The notes under the pieces: generated by a model
What the model was told of the DNA's origin: nothing
Databases searched by the model: none
The model's input: only the letters and a program-made list of their open reading frames with translations
Shown here: one piece after another, positions 36,412 to 46,643 of the stretch
Layout of the letters: each line of letters opens with the position of its first letter
Position numbering within the stretch: position 1 is the stretch's first letter
Position numbers and translations under genes: made by a program
Source of the DNA: an uncultured Porphyromonadaceae bacterium
GTDB lineage: Bacteria; Bacteroidota; Bacteroidia; Bacteroidales; Muribaculaceae
Direction: 5' to 3'
DNA length: 64,000 bases
Assembly: GCA_947176295.1 (NCBI GenBank)
Contig: CAMWQB010000003.1
Span: forward strand, 1 to 64,000

Positions 36412-38484
36412 TCAGTAATTCTCGCGCAGAGGGTTTTCGATTCCGAGATTGCTTTTCACCCAGCTGAGGATGTTTTCGGGTGTGTATCCGAATTTTTCGT
36501 CGAGCACTTTGTAGGGTGCGGAAGCTCCGAAGCGGTTCATCGCGTAGATTTTGCCGTTGAAGCCGTCGATGAGGCGCAGGGAATCGGGGAGGCCGGCTGT
36601 GAGGCCGAGCTGCGGGATTCCGAGCGGGAGGACGCTGAGGCGATATGCCTCGTCCTGGTCGTTGAAGAGGCCTGTGGAGGGCACGGACACGACCGAAGCC
36701 TTGATGCCCTCGGCGGCGAGGAGGGCGCGGACGTCGCAGAGGAGCGAAACTTCCGAGCCGTTGGCCACGAGGACTACGTCGGGTGTGGCTCCGCCGGGTG
36801 AGGGCAGGGCGGTGTATCCGCCGCGGAGGGTGCCGCGGGCGGCTTCGATGCGCGATGTTCCTTCGGGGGCGGGGAGGTCCTTGATGTCCTGACGCGAGGT
36901 GATGAGGCCGGTAGGTCGCTTGGTGGCGCCCATGGCCATCTGCCAGGCGTATGAGGTCTCGGCAGCGTCGGCGGGACGGAGGACAAGCATCGAGCGTTCG
37001 CCGCTGAAGTTGCGGATTTCCTCGAGGAGGCGGAGCTGGGCTTCCTGTTCGATGGGCTCGTGGGTGGGGCCGTCTTCGCCTACGCGGAATGCGTCGTGGC
37101 TCCAGATGTATTTTACGGGAAGCTCCATGAGGGCCGACATGCGGATTGCCGGCTTCTGATAATCAGAGAAGACGAAGAATGTGCCGCAGGCGGCGATGCA
37201 GGCGCCGTGGAGGGCAATGCCGTTCATGATGGCAGCCATTGTGAGCTCGGCGACTCCTGCGTGGAGGAAGGCTCCGGAGAAGTCGTGCGGGGCAAAAGCT
37301 TGGGTTTTCTTGAGGAATCCGTCGGTCTTGTCGGAGTTGGCGAGGTCGGCGGAGGAGACGATCATGTTTTCGACTTTCTCGGCGAGGACGCCGAGCACGT
37401 CGGCGGAGGCTGTGCGGGTGGCCACGTCGGCTTTGTGGATAATCGCGGCGTAGTCTATTTCGGGGATGTATCCTTCGAGATAGCCTTTGAGGGTCGCAGC
37501 CTCAGCCGTGTGGTCCTGCGCCCAGCGTGCGTGGGCTTCGCGGCGTTCGGCCACGATCTTGCGCAGCTCTTCGGCGCGGGCGGCGTAGAGAGCTTCGGCT
37601 TCGGGGAAGAAGCGGAAGGGGTCGTCGGGGTCGGCTCCGAGATTTCGATATGTTTCGGGCATGTCCACGCCGGCTTTGCTCAGTGGCTGGCCGTGAGTGC
37701 TGCAGAGGCCTTCCATGGGTTCGCCCTTGGCGTTGCGGGCGCCGAGGCCCATGACTGTGCGGCCGATGATGAGAGTGGGGCGCTTGGTCTCTTCGTGGGC
37801 GGCGGCGAGGGCGTGTGCTATCTCGTCGGGGTCGTTGCCGTTGATTTCGAGAACGTTCCATCCCCATGCGCGATACTTGGCGGCGTAGTCTTCCTCGTCG
37901 ACGGCGTCGACGTCGGTGGAGAGCTGGACGCCGTTGGCGTCGTAGAACATGATGAGGTTTGCGAGGCCGAGGAAGCCGGCGATGCGGCCGGCGCCTTGGG
38001 AGATTTCCTCCTGAATACCGCCGTCGGAGATGAATGCGTATGTTTTGTGGGCGCAAGTTTCGCCGAACCGGGCCACGAGGAAACGTTCGGCAATTGCGGC
38101 CCCCACGGCCATGGTGTGGCCCTGGCCGAGGGGGCCGGAGGTGTTTTCAATTCCGCGAGCGGGATCCACTTCGGGGTGTCCGGGTGTAACGGAGCCCCAT
38201 TGGCGGAACTGTTGGAGCTCGGCTATGGTGTATCTTCCTGCGAGGGCAAGCACCGAATATAGCATCGGCGACATGTGCCCGGGGTCAAGGAAGAAGCGGT
38301 CGCGCCAGGGCCAAGTGGCATCGTCAGGGTCGTAGACAAGAAATTTCGAGTACAGGACGTTGACAAAGTCAGCGCCACCCATTGCGCCTCCGGGATGTCC
38401 GGATTTGGCTTTTTCGACCATTGCGGCCGAGAGGACACGGATGTTGTCGGCAGCGCGGGTGAGGGTCTTGGCGTCAGTTACCAT
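36412..38484 (-). CDS. tkt: Transketolase
   Basis: KSGHPGGAMGGADFVNVLYSKFLVYDPDD; GPLGQGHTMAVGAAIAER; SHDAFRVGEDGPTHEPIEQEAQLR. Confidence 0.97.
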   Translation of the reverse strand: MVTDAKTLTRAADNIRVLSAAMVEKAKSGHPGGAMGGADFVNVLYSKFLVYDPDDATWPWRDRFFLDPGHMSPMLYSVLALAGRYTIAELQQFRQWGSVTPGHPEVDPARGIENTSGPLGQGHTMAVGAAIAERFLVARFGETCAHKTYAFISDGGIQEEISQGAGRIAGFLGLANLIMFYDANGVQLSTDVDAVDEEDYAAKYRAWGWNVLEINGNDPDEIAHALAAAHEETKRPTLIIGRTVMGLGARNAKGEPMEGLCSTHGQPLSKAGVDMPETYRNLGADPDDPFRFFPEAEALYAARAEELRKIVAERREAHARWAQDHTAEAATLKGYLEGYIPEIDYAAIIHKADVATRTASADVLGVLAEKVENMIVSSADLANSDKTDGFLKKTQAFAPHDFSGAFLHAGVAELTMAAIMNGIALHGACIAACGTFFVFSDYQKPAIRMSALMELPVKYIWSHDAFRVGEDGPTHEPIEQEAQLRLLEEIRNFSGERSMLVLRPADAAETSYAWQMAMGATKRPTGLITSRQDIKDLPAPEGTSRIEAARGTLRGGYTALPSPGGATPDVVLVANGSEVSLLCDVRALLAAEGIKASVVSVPSTGLFNDQDEAYRLSVLPLGIPQLGLTAGLPDSLRLIDGFNGKIYAMNRFGASAPYKVLDEKFGYTPENILSWVKSNLGIENPLRENY

Positions 38485-38531
38485 AGCTTATTCTTGAAAA
38501 TGAGGGAATATTGTTTTTTGAAAAATGAGTC

Positions 38532-39908
38532 TTAGAGGTCGCGGAGGTCGGGAGCGTTGTCCTCGTCGGCCACGGGGATGTCGGTGTTGACGTTGCGCGA
38601 ACCGACAAGGCCGTAGTAGAGGAGATAAGCGAGCATAGCCACTACGAGCCAGTAGGAAGCCATGTATCCGGTTGCGCCGGCGATGGCGTTCTGTATGAGG
38701 GGCATCACGCCGCCGCCTACTACCATCATCATGAAAATGCCGGAGGCTTTGGCTGTGTATTTCCCGAGGCCTTCGACGGCGAGGTTGAAGATGCCGCCCC
38801 ACATTACGGAGGTGCAGAGGCCGCAGAGCACGAGAAGGAGGGCCTTGGCGGGTACCATAGCGGATGTGAAACCTACGCCGGCGGAGTATGCGGGCATGCT
38901 CACGCGGATAGACGCGGGCAGGAAGATTGCTGCGCAGACGAGGACGATAGCCGTGGCGCTCACCACGATGAGCTGAGTGCGGGAAGAAACTTTGCCGGAG
39001 ATGACGCTGGAGACGAGACGTCCGACGAGCATGAGCAGCCAGTATATTGCGGCAACGCCACCGGCAACTGCCGTAGCGTTCTCGGTGATGCCGGAAGCGG
39101 CGGAGTCGGAGAGGTAGAAGATGAGCATGCCGGGGATGCCAACTTCGAGGCCCACGTAGAAGAAGATACCGATTACGCCGAGGACGGTGTGGCGGAAGCT
39201 CCAGGGGCTGTGGGGCTCTTTGCGGGCCTTGGCGCCACTCTTCTGGAGGTGGGGCTCAGGAATGGCAACGAAGCTTATGATGATGAATGCCAGGACGAAT
39301 ACGGTCATTGCGATGTAGAGCAAGGGAGCCACGTCGTTCATGGAGGTGCGGTCGGTTACCTGGCCGATGAGCATGCCCACGAAGAAGGGGGTGAGGGTGC
39401 CCGCGAGGGAGTTAAAGGAGCCGCCGGCCTGCACGAGCTGGTTGCCGCGGTTGCCGCCGCCGCCGAGGAGGTTTAGCATGGGGTTCACCACCGTGTTGAG
39501 CATGCACACGCAGAAGCCGCAGATGAATGCGCCGAGGAGGTAGATGATGAAGTTGAGGGTTACGGGCACGGCGTCGATCATGAAGAGGTCGGTTTCGGTG
39601 CCTACGAAGCCCGAAAGCCACTGGAGGACAAGGCCGGCGAAGCCCACGGCCATAGCGGCGAGAGCCGTTTTCTTATAGCCGATTCGCGAAAGGAGGTTGC
39701 CGGCGGGGATGCCCATGAAGAGGTATGCCAGGAAGTTCATGAGGTTGCCGAGCATGCCCGACCAGTCGTAGTTGTTTTTCCAGATTGTGCCGAGGGGGGC
39801 TGCGAGGTTCGTAACGAAGGAAATCATTGCGAATAGGAAGAACATCGCAACGATGGCCACGACGTTCGACGACGAAGCGTTGGGGGCGGGTGTTTTGGTG
39901 TTAGCCAT
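38532..39908 (-). CDS. MFS sugar transporter (FucP-like)
   Basis: 12-TM-like profile; LMNFLAYLFMGIPAGNLLSRIGYKKTALAAMAVGFAGLVLQ. Confidence 0.87.
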   Translation of the reverse strand: MANTKTPAPNASSSNVVAIVAMFFLFAMISFVTNLAAPLGTIWKNNYDWSGMLGNLMNFLAYLFMGIPAGNLLSRIGYKKTALAAMAVGFAGLVLQWLSGFVGTETDLFMIDAVPVTLNFIIYLLGAFICGFCVCMLNTVVNPMLNLLGGGGNRGNQLVQAGGSFNSLAGTLTPFFVGMLIGQVTDRTSMNDVAPLLYIAMTVFVLAFIIISFVAIPEPHLQKSGAKARKEPHSPWSFRHTVLGVIGIFFYVGLEVGIPGMLIFYLSDSAASGITENATAVAGGVAAIYWLLMLVGRLVSSVISGKVSSRTQLIVVSATAIVLVCAAIFLPASIRVSMPAYSAGVGFTSAMVPAKALLLVLCGLCTSVMWGGIFNLAVEGLGKYTAKASGIFMMMVVGGGVMPLIQNAIAGATGYMASYWLVVAMLAYLLYYGLVGSRNVNTDIPVADEDNAPDLRDL

Positions 39909-39954
39909 TTCTTTAGGATTAGTGTTTAAGGATTTTTATAACGTTGGTTTATTT

Positions 39955-40638
39955 TCAGGGTAGATTTTCGGGGTAATCGCGGAGGCCGAAGATGGCTGTT
40001 CCGATGCGCACGTGGGTGCTTCCGGCCTCGATTGCCAGGGGATAGTCGTCGGACATTCCCATCGAGAGGATGTCGAAGCCGCGGAGGTCGGGGACGGCTG
40101 CGAGGATTTCGTCGCGAAGAGCGGCCACGCGCCGGAAGTCGTCGAGGATGCGGGCCGTGTCGTCGGTGTTGGAGGCCATGGCCATGAGGCCGCAGATGTG
40201 CGTGGCGCGGAGGCTCTCGAAGCGGCGCTGGCGGAAGAAATCGAGGAGCTCTTCGGGGCTGAAGCCGAATTTTGTTTCCTCTCGTGCAACATGCACCTGC
40301 ATGAGCACACGCGACACCACTCCGGCACGCTCGCTCTCGCGGTCGACAATATGCAGGAGGCGCTCCGAGTCGATGGATTCGATAAGGGTTGCGTGGCCTA
40401 TCAGGCGTCGCACCTTGTTTGTCTGCAGGTGGCCGATGAAGTGCCAGTTGATGTCGGAGGGCAGGGCATGGGTCTTTTCGGCGAGCTCCTGAATCCGGCT
40501 TTCGCCGAAGGAGCGCTGGCCTGCGTCATAAGCCTCGCGGATAGCCTCCACAGGGTGGAATTTCGACACGGCCACGAGCTCCACTCCCTCGGGGAGCGTT
40601 GCGCGAATGGCTTTTATTCGTTCGGCGATAGTCGACAT
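39955..40638 (-). CDS. yggS: YggS family PLP-binding protein
   Basis: VELVAVSKFHPVEAIREAYDAGQRSFGESRIQELAEK; INWHFIGHLQTNKVR; LSMGMSDDYPLAIEAGSTHVRIGTAIFG. Confidence 0.96.
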   Translation of the reverse strand: MSTIAERIKAIRATLPEGVELVAVSKFHPVEAIREAYDAGQRSFGESRIQELAEKTHALPSDINWHFIGHLQTNKVRRLIGHATLIESIDSERLLHIVDRESERAGVVSRVLMQVHVAREETKFGFSPEELLDFFRQRRFESLRATHICGLMAMASNTDDTARILDDFRRVAALRDEILAAVPDLRGFDILSMGMSDDYPLAIEAGSTHVRIGTAIFGLRDYPENLP

Positions 40639-40678
40639 TCTGTTGTTGCGGAGGGTTTGCGTGGGCTAGTGGTGGGGA

Positions 40679-41131
40679 TTATTCGGGCCGGGGGCCGTCG
40701 GCGATGACTTTCATTTTGTAGACGTCCATCAAGGGCGTCTCGGCGATGGATACGATTTCGTAGTCGGCCATGGTGCCTTCCATGCCTTTGGTGAAGTTTT
40801 CGAAGGCGCTCTTGAAGCCGTTGCACTGGACAAGAATCTGCGACACGGAGCGTTTTTCTGCTCCTGAGCGCTCGTCGATGGTAATGAACGCCACTTTGAC
40901 GAGATACCAGCGGTCGCCGCCCTCGTTCCAGAATATTTCGGAGATGCGCGAACGTTTCACGGCGGAGACGGAAAACTCGCCCGAGATGAAGGGGTGCTGT
41001 TCTTCGGTTATGCGAGCCTCGGCCTCGGTGAAGGTGAGGGCATCAACGAGATAGGGCTCGGTAACTTTTTTCGCGGAGCCGTTTTCCTGGATTTTATCGT
41101 ATCTTACTTTGCATTCAAACCAGTTGGACAT
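40679..41131 (-). CDS. DUF4494-type conserved Bacteroidetes protein
   Basis: MSNWFECKVRYDKIQENGSAKKVTEPYLVDALTFTEAEARI; start at internal ATG 41131 preferred over 41245. Confidence 0.8.
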   Translation of the reverse strand: MSNWFECKVRYDKIQENGSAKKVTEPYLVDALTFTEAEARITEEQHPFISGEFSVSAVKRSRISEIFWNEGGDRWYLVKVAFITIDERSGAEKRSVSQILVQCNGFKSAFENFTKGMEGTMADYEIVSIAETPLMDVYKMKVIADGPRPE

Positions 41132-41350
41132 ATTCTTTCGGATGATGAATAATGAAAGGATGGAGATAATATATATAAAAGAGGAGGGGAGCCTTCGGGA
41201 GGTTCCGAGTACAAAGGTACAAAAAATTTTTTTAAACGAGCCCACGGGCGCGAAAAGTTGCTACTTCGAGAGAGAAAAACGGTTAATTTGCGTAAAAAAG
41301 ATTGAAAGGGTGTAAGTGCTTGATACATTGGGGAAGTTATGCTCTAGAAA

Positions 41351-41366
41351 TATGTTATTTAACATA
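41351..41366. promoter_or_regulatory. 16-bp dyad TATGTTATTTAACATA upstream of susC-2
   Basis: Perfect TATGTT-N4-AACATA (extends to ATATGTTATTTAACATAT); matches site upstream of susC-1. Confidence 0.6.
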
Positions 41367-41438
41367 TCCGCAGGGTATCAAAGTGTCATATTCACGAAAT
41401 TTTTTCTTTCAAAAGTTTAAATAATCAAATATTTGTAT

Positions 41439-41446
41439 TAATTTTG
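41439..41446 (+). promoter_or_regulatory. -7 box TAATTTTG for susC-2
   Basis: TAnnTTTG match about 92 bp upstream of ATG. Confidence 0.65.
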
Positions 41447-41537
41447 CACAATCATTGCCCTCGGACAGCAGGGGGTGGTGTGCCTTAGAAAGCAGAAATT
41501 AACTAATCAACCAATTTATGTCTAATTAAATTTTTGT

Positions 41538-44500
41538 ATGAAAAAGCTGTTTCTATTATTTCTGACAGTGCTTTCGATCAGCCTGTGTGCGTCGGCGCAG
41601 ACGCGTACGGTTACGGGTACTGTCTACGACGCCCAGTCGAACGAGGAGCTCGTGGGCGTTTCGGTGACAGCCGGCCAAGGCTACGGTGCGGTAACGGACA
41701 TCGACGGACACTTCTCGATTTCCGTGCCCTCCTCGACGAAGGCCCTGAGCTTCACTTATGTGGGTTACAAGACCCAGGACGTGAACATCCCCGCCAACGG
41801 GAAGATGAGCGTCTACCTCAGTCCCTCGGCAGAGATGCTCGATGAGGTAATTGCCGTTGCATACGGCGAACAGAAGCGTTCGGCCTTCACGGGTTCGGCC
41901 GCAGTCGTAGGAGCTGCTACGATCGAGAAAACACAGAGCTCCAACGTGCTCGACGCTCTCTCCGGACGTGTTGCCGGCCTTCAGCTGTCGAACGCATCGG
42001 GTGCTCCCGGTTCGGGCAACCCCTCGATCCGTATCCGTGGTTTCTCCTCCGTTAACTCGGGTATGAACGACCCCCTTATCATCGTGGACGGCGCGCCCTT
42101 CACCGGCGACATCACCACGCTGAACAACAACGATATCGAGAGCATGACCGTCCTGAAGGACGCTGCCTCCAACGCTCTTTACGGTGCCCGCGGCGCCAAC
42201 GGTGTGATTCTTATCACCACTAAGCGTGCAAAGCTCGGTGAGGCTCAGGTTGTAGTAGATGCAAAGTGGGGTGCCAACACCCGCGCCACGCAGGACTACG
42301 ACTACATCACCGATCCCGGTATGTTCTACGAGACCTACTATAAGGCTCTTTACAACTACGCAAGCTTCCCCGAAGCAGCCGGTGGTCTGGGCTACAACAG
42401 CGAGATGGCAAACTACTGGGCTAACCAGAACATGATCAACTCCACCACCTACGGCCTCGGATATAATGTATTTACGGTTCCTGCCGGCCAGATGCTCATC
42501 GGCCAGAACGGCAAGATCAACCCCAACGCAACTCTTGGCAATGTGGTAAGCTACAAGGGCGCCGAATACTTCCTTACTCCCGACAGCTGGATGGATGCCA
42601 CCTATAAGAGCAGCCTCCGTCAGGAATACAACATCAGCATCGCCCAGGGCACGGAGAAGGGCAACTTCCGCGCATCTGTAGGCTACCTCGACAATCAGGG
42701 TATCATCACGGCCAAGACCGACTACCGCCGCTTCACCGGCCGTCTGACCGCAGACGTTCAGGCCAAGGAATGGCTCAAGGTTGGCGCTAACGTTAACTAC
42801 ACCCACTACTCGGCACACGCAATGTCGGGCGACGAGGGCGCTTCCAACTCGACGAGCAACGTATTTGCCGCCGCAACGGAAATCGCTCCGATCTATCCTC
42901 TTTACATGCGCGACGCCAACGGCAATATCATGGTTGACGCCAACGGCCTCCAGCGCTTCGACTATGGCGACGGCGCCAACGCGGGTCTCGTGCGTCCCAT
43001 CTTCCCCGACTCCAACGCCCTGAATGCCGCAATGCTCGACATCAGCGACAGCAACGGCAACCTCTTCAACGCTACGGGCTACTTTGAAGTACGCTTCCTC
43101 AAGGACTTCCGCTTCACTTCGAACAACACGGTATACGTGAACGAGCGTCGTTCGAGCTCCGTAACCAACCCCTTCTACGGCGCATACGCCGGCCAGAACG
43201 GTATGGTAGGCAAGAGCCACACCCGCCAGTTCAACCAGAGCTACCAGCAGCTCCTCAACTGGAGCCACCAGTTCGGCAAGCATAATGCTGCCGCTCTCGC
43301 CGGTCACGAATACAACCTTCAGCAGGGCTATGCTCTCTCCGGCAACAAGAGCAACATGTTCGATCCCTGGAACACGGAACTTAACAACGCCATCATCGAT
43401 GGTTCCTCGTCGTCCTACACTACGGAATATAACAACGAAGGTTGGATTTTCCGCGGCCTCTACGACTACGACGCAAAATATTTCGGCAATGTATCCTATC
43501 GTCGCGACGCTTCTTCGAAGTTCCATCCCAAGCACCGCTGGGGTAACTTCTGGAGCCTCGGTGCATCATGGATCCTTACCAAGGAAGACTTCATGGAGTC
43601 TACCCGCGATTGGCTGAACTCCTTGAAGGTGAAGGTATCCTACGGTGAGCAGGGTAACGATAATATCGGCAACTTCCTCTACACCAACGTTTACTCCCTT
43701 GCCAACGTCGACGGCTATCCCGCAGCAGTGCCCGAAACGATGGGTAATGAAAAGATTTCGTGGGAAAAGGGCGGCAACTTCAACGCCGGCGTAGAATTCT
43801 CGATGTTCAACAACCGCTTCTCCGGTGGCGTCGACGGTTTCTACCGCAAGACAACGGACATGCTCATGTTCTTCTCGCTTCCCTCGTCCTTCGGTTACAC
43901 GGGCTACTACCGCAACGTAGGCGACATGATGAACGCCGGCGTCGAACTCGAACTTTCCGGTATCGCAGTGCAGACCCGCGACTTCACGTGGACCGTGAAC
44001 TTCAACATGACCTGGTATAAGAACCGCATCCTCTATCTCGATCCCGAGACCAAGAACGGCGCTGCTTATCGCATCGAAGCAGACAAGATGAGCGAAGGCC
44101 GGAAGTTCGACGGTTACGCCAGCGGCAACTACTTCTATGGCGAAGGCCTCCCGATGTACACCTACTTCAATCAGAAGTATGCAGGTGTGGACCCCAACAC
44201 AGGTAAGGCTCTTTACTATATGCGCGAACGCTATACGAAGGAGGACTTCGAGAACGGTGTAATCACCGATCCCGACCTCATCGGTACAGAAACCAATTCC
44301 GGTAAGGTTGTAACGACCGATGTCTATGGCAATGCCGACCGTTTTGCCGTTGGTTCGTGTCTTGCACCTGTCTACGGCGGTCTCAGCACGACGCTCGAAT
44401 ACAAAGGCTTCGACCTGACTGTGAACTGCAACTATCAGATTGGCGGTCTTGTATATGACTCGGGTTATGCCCGTCTGATGGGTTCGCCTTACTCCACCGG

Positions 44501-44858
44501 CGGTAAGGGCGACAACATCCATGCCGACATTCTCAATGCGTGGACGCCCGATAACCGTACAACCGACATTCCCCGCTACTTCTATAGCGACCAGAGCTCC
44601 AATTCCGAATCGTCGCGCTTCCTGACGGATGCCAGCTACTTCTCTATCGAGAACATCAACTTCGGCTACACCCTGCCCGGCGCCATCAGCCGCAAGATGT
44701 ATCTGCAGAAGCTGCGCTTCTATTTCGCATGCGAAAACGTGTGGGTATGGAGCAAGCGTCAGGGTCTCGATCCTCGCCAGAGCTTCACCGGTGGCAACAA
44801 CAACACATATTATGCACCCATCCGCACGATTTCCGGCGGCTTATCGGTAACATTCTAA
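41538..44858 (+). CDS. SusC/RagA family TonB-linked outer membrane protein (second locus)
   Basis: TVTGTVYDAQSNEELVGVSV; LDEVIAVAYGEQKRSAFTGSAAVV; IRIRGFSSVNSGMNDPLIIVDGAPF. Confidence 0.97.
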   Translation: MKKLFLLFLTVLSISLCASAQTRTVTGTVYDAQSNEELVGVSVTAGQGYGAVTDIDGHFSISVPSSTKALSFTYVGYKTQDVNIPANGKMSVYLSPSAEMLDEVIAVAYGEQKRSAFTGSAAVVGAATIEKTQSSNVLDALSGRVAGLQLSNASGAPGSGNPSIRIRGFSSVNSGMNDPLIIVDGAPFTGDITTLNNNDIESMTVLKDAASNALYGARGANGVILITTKRAKLGEAQVVVDAKWGANTRATQDYDYITDPGMFYETYYKALYNYASFPEAAGGLGYNSEMANYWANQNMINSTTYGLGYNVFTVPAGQMLIGQNGKINPNATLGNVVSYKGAEYFLTPDSWMDATYKSSLRQEYNISIAQGTEKGNFRASVGYLDNQGIITAKTDYRRFTGRLTADVQAKEWLKVGANVNYTHYSAHAMSGDEGASNSTSNVFAAATEIAPIYPLYMRDANGNIMVDANGLQRFDYGDGANAGLVRPIFPDSNALNAAMLDISDSNGNLFNATGYFEVRFLKDFRFTSNNTVYVNERRSSSVTNPFYGAYAGQNGMVGKSHTRQFNQSYQQLLNWSHQFGKHNAAALAGHEYNLQQGYALSGNKSNMFDPWNTELNNAIIDGSSSSYTTEYNNEGWIFRGLYDYDAKYFGNVSYRRDASSKFHPKHRWGNFWSLGASWILTKEDFMESTRDWLNSLKVKVSYGEQGNDNIGNFLYTNVYSLANVDGYPAAVPETMGNEKISWEKGGNFNAGVEFSMFNNRFSGGVDGFYRKTTDMLMFFSLPSSFGYTGYYRNVGDMMNAGVELELSGIAVQTRDFTWTVNFNMTWYKNRILYLDPETKNGAAYRIEADKMSEGRKFDGYASGNYFYGEGLPMYTYFNQKYAGVDPNTGKALYYMRERYTKEDFENGVITDPDLIGTETNSGKVVTTDVYGNADRFAVGSCLAPVYGGLSTTLEYKGFDLTVNCNYQIGGLVYDSGYARLMGSPYSTGGKGDNIHADILNAWTPDNRTTDIPRYFYSDQSSNSESSRFLTDASYFSIENINFGYTLPGAISRKMYLQKLRFYFACENVWVWSKRQGLDPRQSFTGGNNNTYYAPIRTISGGLSVTF

Positions 44859-44873
44859 ATCCAACAAGCAATA

Positions 44874-46544
44874 ATGAAAACATCATATTTCACCCTTATC
44901 GCCGCAACTCTCGGCGCATCCGCGCTGACGAGCTGTGTGGAGGAAGTGTTCCCCACCAGCGGCATGGTGCAGTCGCAGCTCGAAGGGTCGCCCAAGGCCA
45001 CAGAGGCCGTCGTGATGGGTATGCCTGCATATCTCAATATTTGCGACATCATGAACAACGACCAGGCTTACGACTGGGGCAATCCGGCGCTGATGCACGT
45101 CCGCGACCTTATGACCGAGGATATGTGCGCACCGACCATCGGCTACAACTGGTTCACAACCTGGAGCAGCGTGCGTGAGTCGATCGGCGCTGAATATATG
45201 GCCACTCAGTGGGTATGGTTGAGCTTTGCCAAGCAGGTTCAGACCACCAACCTCGCTGTAGCAGCTGTAGACCCCGATACGGACAACCCCGTTCTCCGCA
45301 GCTACCTCGGCGCAGCACATGCATTCCGCGCATCCGTCTATATGGACTGGGCCCGTATGTATGAGTTCATGCCGAACATCTATAGCGATGGCAAGAGCAT
45401 TTACGGCAATTCGGTTGTCGGTCTCACCGTTCCTATCGTAACAGAAAATACCACTGAGGAGGAGAGCCGCAACAATCCCCGTCGCACTCACGCCGAGATC
45501 GTGGAGTTCATCAAGAGCGATCTTGAAAAGGCTATCGAGCTCATGAGTTCCAACTGTGCCGCCCGTCCTTCGAAGATTCTTCCCGACCTCTCTGTTGCAT
45601 ACGGTCTGATGGCTCGTCTTAACATGTGGGATGCTTCTTACTACGACATGGAATACAATGTTCCCGAAGGCGATGCTGCCAAGGCCGCTGCCGGCTATGC
45701 CGAGGCCCTGAAGTATGCCGAGCTCGCACAAGCAGGCTACACTCCCACCACCGAGGAAGAATGGCTCTCGACTGCAACCGGTTTCAACGACATCAGCACT
45801 CCCTCGTGGATGTGGGGCCAGCAGTACGTGAAGGAAGACGATGCAGTGCAGACTGCACTTCTCAACTGGGTGTCGTGGCTCTGCAACGAGGCTGAATTCG
45901 GCTATGCATCTGCAGGCGTATGGGTTCAGATCGGTGCGTCGCTCTATAATCAGATCAACGACCGCGACTTCCGCAAGCTCACATTCGTGGCCCCTGAAGG
46001 CTCGCCCCTCGAAAGCCGCGTAACCTTCCTGAACCAGGAGTTTGCAGAAGAGAACTTCCAGCCCTACTACTCGGTGAAGTTCCGTCCCGGCTCGGGCGTC
46101 ACCACCGACTACCAGACCTCTTGCGTTGTGGCTGTGCCTCTGATGCGTGTTGAGGAAATGTATCTCATCGCTGCCGAGGCTGCCGCTCATGCAGATCCTG
46201 AAGCCGGCAAGGCCAAGCTCGAGAGCTTCATGAAGGCTTACCGTTTCAATACCTACAAGTGCTATGCATCCTCGAAGGAAAATGTCATCAACGAAATCGT
46301 CCTTCAGAAGCGCATCGAGCTCTGGGGTGAAGGCCAGACCTTCTTCGACGTGAAGCGTCTGAATATGGACGTAACCCGTGCATACAATGGCTCGAACTTT
46401 AACTGGGGTGCTGACACCTACAACACCAACGGTCGCCCTGCATGGATGAACTTCGTGATCGTGCGCTCCGAGGGCGACAACAACCGCGCAATCGAGAAAT
46501 ACAACAATCCTTCGCCTTACGACCTGATGAAGCCCGTCAACTAA
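44874..46544 (+). CDS. SusD/RagB family surface lipoprotein (second locus)
   Basis: Lipobox ALTSC followed by VEEVF; HAFRASVYMDWARMYEF; LQKRIELWGEGQTFFDVKRLN. Confidence 0.95.
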   Translation: MKTSYFTLIAATLGASALTSCVEEVFPTSGMVQSQLEGSPKATEAVVMGMPAYLNICDIMNNDQAYDWGNPALMHVRDLMTEDMCAPTIGYNWFTTWSSVRESIGAEYMATQWVWLSFAKQVQTTNLAVAAVDPDTDNPVLRSYLGAAHAFRASVYMDWARMYEFMPNIYSDGKSIYGNSVVGLTVPIVTENTTEEESRNNPRRTHAEIVEFIKSDLEKAIELMSSNCAARPSKILPDLSVAYGLMARLNMWDASYYDMEYNVPEGDAAKAAAGYAEALKYAELAQAGYTPTTEEEWLSTATGFNDISTPSWMWGQQYVKEDDAVQTALLNWVSWLCNEAEFGYASAGVWVQIGASLYNQINDRDFRKLTFVAPEGSPLESRVTFLNQEFAEENFQPYYSVKFRPGSGVTTDYQTSCVVAVPLMRVEEMYLIAAEAAAHADPEAGKAKLESFMKAYRFNTYKCYASSKENVINEIVLQKRIELWGEGQTFFDVKRLNMDVTRAYNGSNFNWGADTYNTNGRPAWMNFVIVRSEGDNNRAIEKYNNPSPYDLMKPVN

Positions 46545-46565
46545 GAAGGTTGAGACATATGAAAA

Positions 46566-46597
46566 TCTCCGTCGGTCCTTCAAGGGGCCGATGGAGA
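46566..46597 (+). promoter_or_regulatory. Intercistronic hairpin between susD-2 and downstream lipoprotein gene
   Basis: TCTCCGTCGGTCC ttcaa GGGGCCGATGGAGA stem-loop, no T-tract. Confidence 0.65.
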
Positions 46598-46643
46598 ACC
46601 AAGAAACCAAGCAAATCAAACAAGAAAAATCACTCCACAAGAT

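Noticed and set aside
41320-41381. Second inverted repeat TTGATAC...GTATCAA around the susC-2 dyad
   Set aside because: Only 7 bp, 48 bp apart and not concentric with the main dyad; could be chance in AT-rich DNA.
44883-46640. 585-aa antisense ORF over susD-2
   Set aside because: Codon-bias shadow; no motif.
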